A DNA stretch of 64,000 nucleotides from Eucalyptus grandis (GCF_016545825.1 NC_052613.1:49458112-49522111); one strand, 5' to 3'. Shown: positions 1 to 12,130, counted from the stretch's first letter. The notes: generated by a model from the letters alone, not told the origin. Program-made: numbers and translations.

Positions 1-470
1 GTTGATGTGCTTAGTAGCCTCTAACGAACCCTATCCTTAATCACTTGAAATAAATGGGTTAATAATGCCAAGTTTATTGCAAATAAAATCAAACGCTTTC
101 TTGTCAAGAGGTTTTGTAAAGATATCAGCTAACTAATTTTGTGAATCAACAAATTGAATGTTCACTTTACCACTATTGACATGATCGCATATAAAATGAT
201 GCTTGATTTCAATGTGCTTGGCTCTGGAATGTAGAATCGGATTCTTCGTCAGGTTAATGGCACATTTGATGGTTGTATTCGAGTCATCTACTTCGTAATC
301 CTTCAATTGTTGTTTCATTCAGACGATTTGTCTAAACAACTTCCCAAAGCGACATACTCTACTTTAGCAGTTGATAAGGCAACCATTGATTGCATTTTGG
401 AGAACCAGGAAATAAGCATCTTGCCTAATAACTGACAGGTTCCTGAAGTGCTCATCCTATCAATCTTACA
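1..470 (-). pseudogene. copia RNase H domain remnant (element 1)
   Basis: The minus-strand translation carries the copia RNase H signature INLTKNPILHSRAKHIEIKH (about 182-258), followed by HFICDHVNSGKVNIQFVDSQN. This block closely matches the RNase H of the two neighbouring copia elements (9481-9735 and 18253-18651). The start codon reported by a simple ORF scan is internal; the domain continues upstream in broken frames to about 470. Confidence 0.85.
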
Positions 471-1620
471 TCTTGCAAAATCAGCATCAAAGTATCCAGA
501 TAACTCAAACTTTGATCCCTTAGGATACTAGAGTCCTAGAGAGGGATAAGACTTAATATATTTGATTATCCTTTTAACTGTAGAGAGATGAGACTCTTTA
601 GGGTTTGACTGAAATTTGGCACATATGCATACGCTAAAAATGATATTAGGTCTTGAGGCTGTGAAATATAGCAAAGAGCCAATCATGCCCCTGTATAACT
701 CCTGATCAACTTTCTTGCCATTTTCGTCTTTATCGAGCTTAGAAGATGAAGACATAGGAGTCTCTACTTTCTTCAAATTTTTCATGTGAAATTTCTTCAC
801 TAGTTCTTTAGCATATTTTTCTTGAAAGGTAAATGTCCCTTCTTGCATTTGCTTGATTTGCAATCCGAGGAAGAAATTTAGTTCCCCCATCATGCTCATT
901 TGAAACTCGTCCTGCATCAACTTGGCAAAACTCTTGCAAAGATTTTCATTAGGCGATCCAAATATAATATCATCAACATAGATCTAAACTAATAAAATAT
1001 CCTTACCTTCTTTTAGAATAAATAAAGTAGTATCAACATTACCTTTCATAAAGCCATTTTGTATGAGGAAAGTTGTTAACTTTTCATACCAAGTAGGAGG
1101 AGCTTGCTCTAGACTATATAAGGCCTTCTTTAGTTTGTATACATAATCAGGCTTTCTAGGTTCTTCAAAACCTGGTGGTTGTTCTACGAACACTTTCTCT
1201 TTGATGTATCCATTCAAGAAGGCGCTCTTTACATCCATTTGAAAAAGTCTGAAACCATGGAAACACGCGTAAGCAAGTAAAAGTCTGATTGCTACTGGCG
1301 CATAAGTTTTGTTGTAGTCGATTCCCTCTTCTTGTGAGTAGTCTTTAGCAACCAATCTTGCCTTGTTTCTTGAGCTTGTTTCTATACACCCTTTTTGTTC
1401 CTATTATGGGATGATCCTTTGGTATGGGAACTAATTTCCACACTTCATTTATGTGAAATTGTTGAAGTTCCTCTTGCATTGCTTGTAACTAGTTTTCATC
1501 TGATAGCGCTTCTTCAGTACTTTTAGGTTCAATCTCTGAGATGAGCGCTAAAGTGCTGACTACTTCTTTAAGAGTTGATTTGGTTCTTATCTTGTCATCA
1601 ATGTTTCCGATAATCAGACC
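471..1620 (-). pseudogene. copia reverse transcriptase remnant (element 1)
   Basis: Two overlapping-frame pieces (984-1355 and 528-920) give the N- and C-terminal halves of a copia RT. The active-site YVDD lies at 969-980, next to an in-frame stop. Typical blocks are visible: FQMDVKSAFLNGYIKEKVFV and EQPPGFEEP upstream, and GELNFFLGLQIKQ and YRGMIGSLLYFTASRPNI downstream. At least one stop and a frame change make it non-functional. The stretch 1480-1800 corresponds to the variable linker between integrase and RT. Confidence 0.88.
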
Positions 1621-1779
1621 TTTCGGATAACTTGACTTGTGCTTCCAGTTTCTGTTGAACCTATCATCAGAGGTTGCAGGTTTCTCGTTGACTTGCTCAT
1701 TAGTCTTTTTTGGTTGCTGAGGCTATTCATCTGATTTTGATTGCTTGTTGTCTTGTTGTGCTTGAATTCCATCAGAGAA

Positions 1780-2894
1780 CTACTTTGCTTGATCAGAATC
1801 TTCGTGGGTTTGAGAGTTTTCATCAAATCTCACATTGATAGACTCCTCCACTGTGCAAGATCTTTTGTTGTAAACTTTGAAAGCCTTGCTTGTGGTTGAG
1901 TATCCCAAAAATATACCTTCATATGATCTTTCATCAAGCTTACCAGGCTGATTAGTAGCATTTCTCAAAATAAAACATCTACAACTAAAGACTCTAAAGT
2001 ATGAAATGATTGGTTTTTTGCCTTTGAAAAGCTCATAGGGGGTCTTTTCTAAAGAGGGTCTAAGAAAAACTTGATTTATGATATAACAAGCTGTTGAAAT
2101 AACTTCTGCCCACAAATGAGATGCAATGTTACTTTCTATGAGAAGAGTTCTTGCCATATCTTGCAAAGACATGTTTTCCCTCTCTACAATACCATTATGC
2201 TCAGTTGTGTAGGGAGTCGAAACTTGATGCTCAAAATCATTTTCTTCACAAAAAATTTGAAAGCTTTGATTTTCAAACTCACCCCTATGATTAGTTTTAA
2301 TGCAAGAAATGACATATCCTTTTTCGTTTTCAATCTTTTTAATTTTTTTTTGAAAAATAGGAAAATGCTTCATGGTTGTGTGCAAGAAAGAAAACCCAAA
2401 TATACGTTGTGTAGTCATCAACTATTACTAAGCAGTACCTTTTACCTCCCAGACTTTTCATTCTTATGGGTTTGAAGATATGCATATGAAGAAGTTGCAA
2501 AGCTCTGTTAGTACTAACAAAGTTGATGGGTTTAAAAGAGCTTCCTACCTATTTTCCAAAGGCACAGATTGAGTAGACTTCAAAACTTTCAAATTTAAGG
2601 TCTAGTAATGCTCGTACCAATTTCTTTGAAGAAAGCTTCACTATTTGTTTAGTGCTTATATGACCAAGCTTTCTGTGCCAAAGATTTGACTAGTCCTTTA
2701 TAGAGACCGGACCCTGAACATCATCAGGAGTTATATCTAACAAATAGATATTTCCATTTCTTCTTCCAGTAAAAGATTGCTTCAAATCTTACTTGTGCCT
2801 GAACATTTGTTTTCTTGAAGGCATATTTTGTATCCGACATCACATAGCTAATTGATGCTACTAAGATTATAGTTCAATCCTTTGACAAGAGATA
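1780..2894 (-). pseudogene. copia integrase and gag-pre-integrase remnant (element 1)
   Basis: The 213-residue open stretch 1780-2421 contains the integrase core second Asp/Glu region: GEFENQSFQIFCEENDFEHQ, then STPYTTEHNGIVERENMSLQ. The C-terminal GKKPIISYFRVFSCRCFI block follows. Upstream (2430-2830) broken frames still read like the HHCC zinc-binding and VIVDDY part of integrase. The region ends at the MULE-like insertion and resumes past it, since 4220-4290 aligns with the homologous part of the intact neighbour around 12200-12290. Confidence 0.85.
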
Positions 2895-2904
2895 CATCTT
2901 TTAT

Positions 2905-4219
2905 GACATGCGGACTCCTAGAGTGCCATAACTTGGCACAAAGGGACACTTAAGTGTTATAACTTATGAAAGTGACACTTAAGTGCCAAAATCGGAGCAA
3001 AATGGATCACTTGAGTGCCAATTCGGCCAAAATCTGACCAAAACGCTAACATGTCAATTTTCTAGCGAAGCAAGTGCAAAATGGCGTTGTTTTGATGTTG
3101 ACGTGATAAAAAATTAATATAAAAATTAATTAAATTAAATTTATTTAAAACATTTATAAAATAAATACAAATATTAAAAAAGGGATGTGGTTGAGGGCCG
3201 GGATGCGGCGAGGGCTGCCCTTAGCCGCCGTCGGTAAGGACCGGCGATCGGGGGAGGGGAGGGTCGGCTGAGGTCTCGCAAGCCCTCGCCCGATCTAGGG
3301 CGAGGGTTGACAGCCCTCGCTTGGCTAGGCCAAGGGTCGCCTGTTCGCCCAAATTTGGCGAGAGGGGAAGGAGGAGAAGGGGAGGAGCGGCCGGGCCGAG
3401 GAGGAGAAGGAAAAAGGGGGGAGGAGGAGGGAGGTAGCTATTGGCGAGGGCTAGGGCCGCCGAGCTCTAATTGAGGGCGGCGGCCCCCTGATGGGCGATG
3501 AGGGCTGCATGCCCTTGCCCCAAATCTAGGCAAGGGTCGCCGCCGATGGGGGTCGCCCGGTGGGTAGCGGCCCCGGCCGGGCGGCGGCCCTTGGGTCGAT
3601 CGGGAGAGGGTTGGCGACCTTTGTTGGATTTGGGTGAGGGTTGTGACCCTCACCTAGATTTGGGGAGAGAGCACGTAAGCCCTCACCGCTGGTTGGTGGG
3701 GCTATCGGCCCTCGGCCGTGGCTTGGCAGCTCAGCCGACCATCCCCCACCTTCCGGCGACGGCGGGGAGGCGTGGTGGTGAGGGCTCGGCCTTCGGCCTA
3801 CTAGCCGCCTTCCTCCTTCTCTATGTTTTTTTTTTTTTTTTTTTTTGAATTTTTTAAATAAATAAATATTATATTTATTATTATTTCTTAAATTTAATTA
3901 AATTAATTTTTAGATTATATTAAAATTCAAATTATGCCAAAACGATGTCGTTTTGGCCGATTTAAGGGCTCTATTTTGGCCAACTATAGAAACGACGTTG
4001 TTTTGGGTGAATTAGAGTTGAGTCAACTTTCCGGCGAGCCACCTCAGTGAGAAATATTAATATTTAATTGCCATGTATGATTTCCAGCCAGCTTCCCCGG
4101 AGGTGGCACTTAGGTGTCCCACTTTTCTTAAAATGTGGCACTTAAGTATCACTTTCGTAAGTTATGGCACTTAAGTGTCCCTTTGTGCCAAGTTATGGCA
4201 CTTGAAGAGATCTTTTGCC
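2905..4219. mobile_element. MULE-like non-autonomous TIR transposon, 10-bp target duplication
   Basis: It is flanked by the direct repeat CATCTTTTAT (2895-2904 and 4220-4229), a size typical of Mutator-like elements. Its ends are inverted repeats: 2923-2957 reads agtgccataacttggcacaa and the reverse complement occurs at about 4165-4200. The outermost roughly 18 bases match more weakly. Subterminal ACGACGTYGTTTT-like motifs occur on both sides (about 3075-3095, 3938-3960, 3988-4008). The core (3185-3825) is very GC rich with repeated GAGGGTCGC/CCCTCGCC words and a T run. No convincing protein domain is seen. Removing it restores colinearity of the host copia element. Confidence 0.82.
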
Positions 4220-4229
4220 CATCTTTTAT

Positions 4230-4705
4230 CGTCAGATTTCTAATTTTAGTAGGTCCTTTGCCAATGATTTTCCCTTTATTGTTTCCTCCAATGGAAACAC
4301 TTTCTCCATAAAACTCTTGTGAGCTTAATAAACTTACTCAGATTACCAGTCATATGTCTTGAGCAACTGCTGTCAAGATACCATTTGTTTTTCCTTCTCT
4401 TTAGTACACGCAAAATTAAGACAAGTTCAAGTTTTCTTTGGTACTCATTTATGTTTGGGATCTCTTTGGTTAGAAGGATAGGCCATGCTTAGAAAGTTCC
4501 TCCGAATTGGCTTCCAACCTTTGGAATAATCATTTTTGTAATGATCATGACTTTTGCAGATTGAACACTTAAGGAAGTTTTTACCAACATGTTTTACAAA
4601 CCGTTTTATAAAGTGATTTTCGTAAAACACTTTTGGTGGTTTTTGATTCTTCCCCTCTTTGTGAGTTAGAAAATCATTTTCAAAATCCTTTTTGTTTTTA
4701 CATCC
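4230..4705 (-). pseudogene. copia gag fragment with zinc knuckle (element 1)
   Basis: The minus-strand frame 4445-4726 includes CSICKSHDHYKNDYSKGW, a degenerate second CCHC knuckle (final Cys replaced), matching the intact neighbour's gag near 12520-12570. The last 21 bases of the reported ORF are already LTR of the inserted element, so the true gag homology stops at about 4705. Confidence 0.75.
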
Positions 4706-5539
4706 TGAAAGGGCTAGTATAAACACCTAGAGGGGGGTGAATAGGTGTAAAAACAGATTTATCTAAAGATGCAGTAAAAATATTTTCTTTTAAACTGAAT
4801 TTGTTAGACAATAGATTTCTGTTAAAGATTTAGACTCAAATAAGATGTTTTAAAATATAGCGAAACTCAAAAATATCACAGTAAATAAATTAAAGGAGTT
4901 TAGGGAAGAAAAAATGAACACAAGATTTATAATGGTTCGCCTTAGATTAAGCCTACGTTCACTCTCCCACGTTGATAGCTTTCTAGCTGGATTTCACTAT
5001 GAATCGAAAGAGAATTACAACAATATAACATTGACTACTGAGTAAAGAGTTTCTTTTTTTCTCACTAAGTCACTTCTTAGTGTTTCTCTCTCTTTCAAAT
5101 ACACGTATGAGTACTATTGATGAAGAACAAGTGATTTGAGAAGTTTCAGACATTGGAATTCTAGCTTTCACGTACACTTGCAAATGACTCAAAAAACTTC
5201 TTTAAATACTCCTCCATGCCTTTATGACCGTTGGCACTATTAAGAGGAATCCTTCCAATCAACCCATTGGACAGAATCAATCAAAAAGATCTTGAGACAT
5301 TTGAAGATTGAGATGAAAGTCCGATGATCCTGGTCACCCATACAATCAGAATCTTGGTTTTCATAAGTAAATTCTTTCCAGAAAACTTGTCTTCCAAATT
5401 GATTTAACAGATCCGTTATTGATTTCATCAATAATATCCAAAAAAGTAAGTGAGATTTTCAACCAGAAAGCCAGATATATCTTGTTCGTACTGAGTCCTT
5501 GAAGGAAGAACAATAATCCCGAGTTTGATTATTTCTTCG
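4706..5539 (-). repeat. 3' LTR of copia element A, first part
   Basis: It begins TGAAAGGGCTAGTATAAACA, aligned base for base with the start of the intact neighbour's LTR (TGTGAATGCTAGTATGAGCA at 5540). It shares the hallmark ctagagggggGTGAATAGGTG just inside the end. It runs to 5539, where a second copia element is inserted. The rest of this LTR continues at 15141-15311. The pieces add up to about 1.0 kb. The possible left target copy is CATCC (4701-4705); its partner is lost. Confidence 0.85.
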
Positions 5540-6478
5540 TGTGAATGCTAGTATGAGCACCTAGAGGGGGTGAATAGGTGCGAAAACAAACTTTTGCGAA
5601 GGACGGAGTAAAACTTTAAGTTTAACTTGAGTCTGTTTAACAGTAGACTTTAAAATAGAAGCGAGACTCTAATAGTTAAATAAAGTTACAAGTAAAGTAA
5701 AAGAGTTTAGGGAAGAGAATACGAACATAAGGTTTATAGTGGTTCAGCTTAATCCAAGCCTACATCCACTCTCCTGCACTGACAGCCCACTGGCTGGATT
5801 TCACTATGAATCGAAAGAGTTGTTACAGTATCACGTCCTTGATTCCACAGTGTAAAGACTCTGCTACACTTCCTCAAGGTCTCATAAATGTATAAACTCT
5901 TTCTTGAGTACTAGTTTACGCTAAAGAACAAGGAGCTTCAAACTTTGGAATTCTTCTATCGTGCACACACTTGAATAATTGTAACATCTTCCTTATATAC
6001 TCATCCATGCCTTCATATCCGTTGGCACTTTCTAAATGAGCTCTTCTAATCTACCAATTGGACATAATCAATTAGGGAGATCTCGAGTTATTTAAGGAAT
6101 ATGATGATAGCCTATCAATCCTGCTCGCCCATATAATCAATATCTAGGTTTCTATAAGTAGAACCTTCCAAGTATGTTTCGCCAATCAACAGATCTAAAT
6201 TACCCGAATTAAAATCAAAACGAATACTAGATTCCAAGATGCTAATATCCAGCAGAGAGATCTTCTTCAGTCGATAGAATCAAATCTTTAATGAAATACT
6301 CAATTCTGGATAAGTCTTCTTCGATGGTCTAGAAACTGTCAATGAGGGTAGACTTTGAATCTTGAGTCTGGAGGTTCGGCGGTCTTCAGACTTTGACGAA
6401 AGAGTCTACAAGTCTTCAGACTATACTGATGGAAACGTTTTGTCAACTTCAAAACAAATACGGAATTTTTCTCCAACA
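5540..6478 (-). repeat. 3' LTR of element 2
   Basis: On the plus strand it starts TGTGAATGCTAGTATGAGCA and ends CGGAATTTTTCTCCAACA, so in element orientation it is TGTTGGAGAA...TTCACA with TG/CA ends. It pairs with 14191-15140. The polypurine tract follows directly at 6479. Confidence 0.93.
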
Positions 6479-6495
6479 ATCTCCCCCTTTTTTAT
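6479..6495 (-). other. Polypurine tract of element 2
   Basis: The plus strand reads ATCTCCCCCTTTTTTATGG directly next to the LTR; on the element strand this is an AAAAAAGGGGGAGAT tract that primes plus-strand synthesis. A second copy of the motif (ATCTCCCCCTTTTTGTCAAC) is at about 6803-6822. Repeated polypurine tracts before the 3' LTR are a Sirevirus feature. Confidence 0.8.
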
Positions 6496-6899
6496 GGTGA
6501 CAACTTTCCTGCAGATTTGGATACTTTTGATCTGCAAGACAATAATCAAACAAACATGGATATTTCACAAAAGATAATTGGCTTAATAAAGATAGCATTA
6601 GATCTGCATTCACAGAAAATAAGAAAGTTAGTCCTGTAAATAAACAACTATCTTTTCCATGAAATACCAACAGTGCTTAAGATACTGCAGCAAATTTTCA
6701 AACGATCAAACAATCCAAATCCAGTCACAGCCAAACAACTAAACAAAAGTAAAAGTCAATCAAAAGTCAAGTCAAACAAGAGTTAAATATCAAATCTGCA
6801 CCATCTCCCCCTTTTTGTCAACATGAAAAAGGTAGAGACGAAAAGATAATGAAATTAGGATTGCTTTGGAACGCGAATGAGCTGGAAATCTCCCATTGA

Positions 6900-8945
6900 C
6901 TAGATAATCCCTTCTAGCTTTTTCAAATCCTCATTCAGTTGAGCCACTTCTTCACCCTTGGCATTTGTTTGAACTTGAAGAGCAAGGGCATGGATTTGAT
7001 CATGTAAGGAAACTGAAGAGGCTTGACCTGCATTTTGCAAGTTTTGAACTTTGATCCCAGGGCATAGATCTGTCCTCGCATCTCCATAAGAATATCAAGC
7101 AATCTTCGAAAGTCTGGTGAATTATCAGTATGAGTTTTAGCTTTTGCATGATCAGTAGGAGTATTTACAGATGATGGCAAGCCAGCATGATCACTCATAT
7201 TTGGCGATGAAACCTCATGACCTTCCTCTAGAAATTAAGATGCATAGATGTCTTTTGGATCTGCAGGTGAACGACTAACACCTTCACTAGTAAAAGCAAT
7301 TGAAGATGTACCTCTTTTCTCAACAACTCCCCTTGTTTCAATGCCTTCAGGTGGTGAGAAATACTCTTCATGCTCTGTTTCCTCTTGTTCACCTTTGCCT
7401 TCTTCTTCTTCTGCAATCCTTTCTTCCTCTGCTTCTTTTCGCATTGATTCTCTCTCTCCACTCCTTTGCTCTTCTTCTTTTTGTCTTGATCCTCTCTTTC
7501 CTCAGTCTCTGGAACAACACGTTGTAGATTTCTCAGTGCAAGGGCGGAAATGGTGATATCGTCCTCATCCTCTTCATCCTCCAGGACGAGTACTCTTCTT
7601 TTCTTGGATGGAGCTATCATGGGCTCCTTTCCTTTCAGTTTTGCAGCTGAAGAACCTTAGTGAGTCTTGACAGGGGTTTTCTCCTTTAATTGCTCCAAAG
7701 CCTTGTCCAGCTCTTTCAGACGCATTTTGGAAACCATTTCCAGTCCCACCACCATTTGATCACAAGATCGAACACATAGAATCCTGGGAGATTGAATATT
7801 CAAATGTCTGAACAACTTTGTAACAAGCTCTGAGTAAGGAAGTTGTCTATTGTCTTTCACCATCGTTTTATACATGTGAAACATGATTGTGTGAGGCAGA
7901 GAGAACTTTTTCCCAGTGTTGATAGCATACATCAACTTTGCTTCCGAGTTGGAGACGTCGGTCTTGGAAGTCGATTTGGGTCCGAGGCAATTGATCACGA
8001 TCTTGTGAAGCAAAATATTTGAGGCATTCATCCTAAAGTACGAAATTCTTCCTTCCGCCATTCTATCACGAACAAGCTCTACCGTCGCACGGCCAATAGG
8101 CACATTAATCGATTGGAATGCCCCTCGCTCTACTCCAATCACATCCGCTAATTTGTCCATGTCAACAATATAGTTCTAATCTCGAACACTAAAAGAAAAT
8201 CTATTCACATCTAAGAAACTCATATTAGAATAGAAATAGGCAGTAAGTTCTGGATATGCCTCTGTTGTCTCAGAACAAAATCGCTCAAGCTGAAGTTGAG
8301 TGAATTTCTTTCGCATCTTCACATTCAAAGAATCAAAAAAATCAAAGTCTATACTTCTTGGATTAATCACCTCTCTTTTTAGCAACTTAGAGTAAAGTTG
8401 CTTGTGTTTCTTCGAGCGAAACAAGTCTGTCCTTTTGCTTTGAATATTCGCCCCAACACCCATTCTAGGCTTAAAATGAGTGTACATTTTGTCATCATCA
8501 TTCCCATCAGGCTGACTAAGACCTCCAACACGTGGATCACTAGGAATATTCGCAAATGCTCGTTTTGCTTACCCCGCAGAAGCAATCCCCAATCGTTCCA
8601 TTGTTTGCAAAAAAATGGGTTTCATTTTGATACCCTTTCTCTGTCAAAAATGCATCAATATAGTTCTAGGGAGTGCCTCCCTTCTTCAAAGCAGAGTAAA
8701 GTTTAAAGATAAAAGTGGACTTTTGAGTTCTTACGGGTTCAGCCCCTTCAATGATTTCTTCCTCTGCTCTTTGATCAACACTCTGAGGTCTAGCTTGAGG
8801 AGATTGATGCGGTTAAGAATGTTGTGGGCTCTACTGCTGTCTTGGAGATTCTTCTTCCTCAGTGAGGTCAAAATGCGTAGGACCCTCACGCATGAGTTGT
8901 GGTCCCCTGTTCGCGATCCTTGAAGACTTTCTTTGTGAAGCCATT
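6900..8945 (-). pseudogene. Extra ORF between RNase H and 3' LTR (Sirevirus env-like position), broken
   Basis: Open stretches at 8176-8487, 7657-8160, 7228-7620 and 6935-7198 follow one another on the minus strand. The first three share one frame and are separated only by stop codons; a frame change lies near 7444. The product is homologous along its length to the better preserved copy at 15690-17868: both share LHKIVINC, SLPHTI and QLPYS/LPYS blocks, then an acidic and lysine-rich tail. It has no RT, integrase or protease motif. In Sireviruses this position holds an envelope-like gene, but I see no clear signal peptide or membrane segment. A host-derived or transposon-associated domain is an alternative. 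Confidence 0.7.
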
Positions 8946-9399
8946 CTCACAGTTTTTGAGAGATTCCAAACTCAATTTGCGAAAAAGGTGAGAACTTTGA
9001 AGATTAAACTAAAGAGTAAAAATAATAAAGTGATGGTCTGTGCTTTTAAGGTTTGGGAAGACGATCAGTATATAAAGCAGTTAGAACGACGTAAAAGGAA
9101 AAATAAAAATGCCTTTTAAAAAATAACTGCCTTTTTGAAAAAAATAGATAACCGTCATTTAAAAAAATAACTTCTTTTTCAAAAAGGAATGATTGCAATA
9201 ATCACGAAAACTGGGGAAGATAACATCAATCAATTACAAATTAATAGATGATTGTACCTTTTTGAGATTTTATCCGACAAATAAAATTTTAAAATAGAAA
9301 TAACTTGCAGTCGCAAATTTTGATCGTTTGAGTCTGAGTATCTTTAGACTTTTATCCCTGAGTCAGAACTTCTTCAAACTTTAAGATATTGAGTTTGGA

Positions 9400-9735
9400 A
9401 CGAATAAGCTCGAATTGACTTTTCTCCAAAGGCTTTGTAACTATGTCTGCTAGTTGATTCTTTGAGTCAATTAATTGAATTTAGACTTCTCCATTTTGAA
9501 CATGGTCTCTCGAATGAAGAATTGGATTCTTGGTGAGATTAATCGCGCTGGTGTTGTCGCATTTTATCTTAGTGAGTAGTCTTCGATTCCAAAGTCTCTT
9601 AGCTGTTGCTTTATCCATAAAATTTATGAACAACAACTTCCAAGAGCCACATATTCTGCTTCCGCTGTTGAAAGAGCTACAATACTTTGCTTCCTTGAAA
9701 ACCAAGATACTGTCTTGTTTCCAAGTAATTGACAA
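9400..9735 (-). pseudogene. copia RNase H (element 2)
   Basis: The minus-strand frame holds KCDNTSAINLTKNPILHSR, the conserved copia RNase H block, but lacks the residues AKHIEIRHHFI seen in the other copies: the sequence jumps from HSR to DHVQNGEV, a deletion of roughly 11 codons. Upstream of it the reported start is internal, and the RT-RNase H connection is in another frame. Past 9480 a VQFIDSKNQLADI-like block is readable after a stop. Confidence 0.8.
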
Positions 9736-9824
9736 GTGCCCGAGGTGCTCTTTCTATCAACTCTACATCCTACTAGGTCTGCGTCTGAATATCCAAGAAG
9801 AGTAAAGTCTCATTCTTTACGATA

Positions 9825-10835
9825 CTAGAGACCCAAATTAGAAGATGATGCAACGTATTTGATGATGCGTTTTGTAGCACTTAAATGAGATTCTTTAGGA
9901 TTTGATTGAAATCCGGCACAAATACAAACACTAAACAAAATGTTAGGTCTAGAAATAGTAAGATAAAGAAGTGAACCAATGATACTCATGTATAGCTTCT
10001 GATCAACTTTCTTTCCTCCTTCATCTTTGTCTAGCTTCAAGGAACTTGACATTGGTATATTAGTCTTTTTGCAATTCTCCAAGCCGAACTTTTTAACAAG
10101 TTCTTTAGCATATTATTCTTGGTGGATGAAGGTTCCTTCCTTCAATTGTTTTACTTGAAATCCAAGAAAGAAGGATAGTTCACCCATCATGCTTATTTCA
10201 AACTCATCCTGCATAGTCTTAGAGAATTTGTTGCATAGATTTTCGTTAGATGATCCAAAAAAAATATCATCAACATAAATTTGAACAAGTAAAAAGTTTT
10301 TTCTTTCTCTTTTGATAAATAATGTAGTATCTACTTTACCTTTAATAAAACCGTTTTGAATTAAAAACTTACTTAACCTGTCGTACCAAGCTCGAGGTGC
10401 TTACTTTAAACCATATAGCGCCTTTTTCAGTCTGAATACAGAGTCTGGTTTCATTGGGTCTTCAAAACCAGGTGGTTGTTCCACATAGACTTCCTCTTGG
10501 ATAAATAAATTTAGGAAAGCACTTTTGACGTCCATTTGGAATAATATGAAATTCTTATAACACGCAAAAACAAGTAATAATCTAATTGCTTCTAACCTTG
10601 CTACTGGTGCGTAAGTCTCATCATAGTCTATCCATTCTTCTTGCGTATATCCTTTGGCCACGAGTCTTGCTTTATTTCTTACGACTTTTCCTTTCTCGTT
10701 CATCTTGTTCCTGAAAATCAATTTAGCTCCAATGATAGATTTACCTTTTGGTTTAGGAGTCAATTCCCAGACATCATTGATACTGAATTGCCTGAGTTCT
10801 TCTTGCATAGCTTCAATCTAGCTTTCATCAGTTAA
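9825..10835 (-). pseudogene. copia reverse transcriptase (element 2)
   Basis: The stretch 10401-10808 gives the N-terminal RT half, with the blocks VWELTPKPKGKSIIGAKLIF, KARLVAKGYTQEE and FQMDVKSAFLNLFIQEEVYV. After a stop, YVDD is encoded at 10266-10277 inside broken sequence. The stretch 9825-10082 gives LDKDEGGKKVDQKLYMSIIG and LTISRPNILFSVCICAGFQ. Several stops separate the parts, so the enzyme cannot be made as one piece. Confidence 0.88.
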
Positions 10836-11041
10836 AGTTTCTTCTATGCTCTTGGGTTCTATTTCAGAAATAAGAGCCACAGCATTAGACTCTTCATGCC
10901 TTTTGGATCTTGTACGAATTCCTTCATTAATGTCATGAGTTCTTTGGGATGACTAGACTTGTGCTTCCAGTTGCTGGTTGATTTGTCAGACTGTTGATCT
11001 TTTTCTTCATTTGATTCTTCAACGATCATTCGTTACTAGTC

Positions 11042-11822
11042 TTATGAAGTCTGAGCTGCTTTTGGAGATTTAGACTTTGTAGAGTCTAGAGTAGGTTTAG
11101 ATTCTTCAGGTTGAGTCTGAATCGATTGATTTTGCATAAAGTTTTGGAATTTGACATTCATCGATTGTTCCACAGATTGAGTCTTTTTGTTGTATACTCT
11201 ATAAGCTTTGCTGGAGGTTGAATATCCAAGGAATATACCTTCGTTTGATTTTTCTTCAAACTTACCAATTCGATCATTTGCATTTTTCAATATAAAACAT
11301 TTGCATCCAAACACATGAAAATAGGAAACAATTGACTTCTTTCCTTTGAACAACTCATAGGGAGTTTTTTCCAGAATAGGCCTTAAAAAGACTATTAATA
11401 ATATAGCACGCTATAGAAACTGCTTCAGCCAAAAAACAAGAGGAAATGTTACTTTCAATTAATAAAGTTCTAACCATTTCTTGTAACGATCTATTCTTCC
11501 TTTCCACAACTCCATTTTGTTCTGGAGTGTATGGTGAGGAGAATACATGCTGAAAACCAGATTCATCACAGAATTTAGCAAAGTCTTGATTTTCAAATTT
11601 ATCTCCATGGTCTGTCCGTATACTTGAAATAATATACTCTTTCTCATTTTGTACTTTCTTAGCAAATTTGATAAAATAGGAAAATGTTTCAAACTTACTT
11701 GTCAGGAAATATACCCAAGTGAATCGTGAATAATCATCCACTATTACTAAGCAATATTTCTTACCTTTAATGCTCTGGATTCTGGTTGGTTCGAAAAGAT
11801 CCATATGCAAGAGCTGTAACAC
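11042..11822 (-). pseudogene. copia integrase core and C-terminal part (element 2)
   Basis: The stretch 11355-11822 contains CLVIVDDYSRFTWVYFL (first catalytic Asp region), RTDHGDKFENQ (second), and SSPYTPEQNGVVERKNRSLQ (Glu region), the integrase DDE catalytic core. The stretch 11042-11353 carries KSIVSYFHVFGCKCFILKN and EGIFLGYSTSSKAYRVYNKK, the copia integrase C-terminal blocks. One frame change separates them near 11350. Confidence 0.9.
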
Positions 11823-11867
11823 ACGATTAGTGGAAACTTGATTTATTGGTTTGAAAGAGTTTCTAAC

Positions 11868-12130
11868 CTATTTTCCCAATACACACGGTGTGCATAATTT
11901 AGCTTTTTGATATGTTAGGTTGGGTAGTCCACGGACAAGCTTCTTTGTAGAGATCTTGGCTATTTGCTTCATGTTGATGTGCCCAAGTTTTTTATGCCAA
12001 AGATTAGCTTCCTCTTGAATTGAAATTAGACATTGGGATTTTTCTGGATTGATATCCAAGAGATATATATTCCTATGTCTTCGCCCTGTGAATGTCTGAG
12101 AGGAATCTTTACTAGTTCCTGAACATACTC
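11868..12130 (-). pseudogene. gag-pre-integrase zinc-binding domain (element 2)
   Basis: The minus-strand peptide includes LWHKKLGHINMKQIAKISTK followed by KAKLCTPCVLGK, the HHCC zinc finger at the start of copia integrase. A stop just after it separates it from the catalytic core at 11822 and below. Confidence 0.88.

Larger units (their letters stand above)
1..4705 (-). mobile_element. Decayed Ty1/copia element (element 1), 3' end off the window
   Basis: Read on the minus strand the order is gag zinc knuckle (about 4445-4705), gag-pre-integrase and integrase (about 1780-2830), reverse transcriptase (about 528-1480), and RNase H (about 1-470). This is the copia order gag-INT-RT-RH. Frames are broken by many stops and shifts, so it is a fossil. 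It is interrupted by a MULE-like insertion at 2905-4219. Its gag is cut at 4705 by the LTR of the next element. Its own LTRs are not visible: the 3' LTR would lie left of base 1, and the 5' end was lost beyond the later insertions. Confidence 0.9.

Noticed and set aside
3438..3848. Opposite-strand ORFs in the MULE-like core as captured genes
   Set aside because: Built from GAGGGTCGC-type words; no protein family recognised and both strands equally open.
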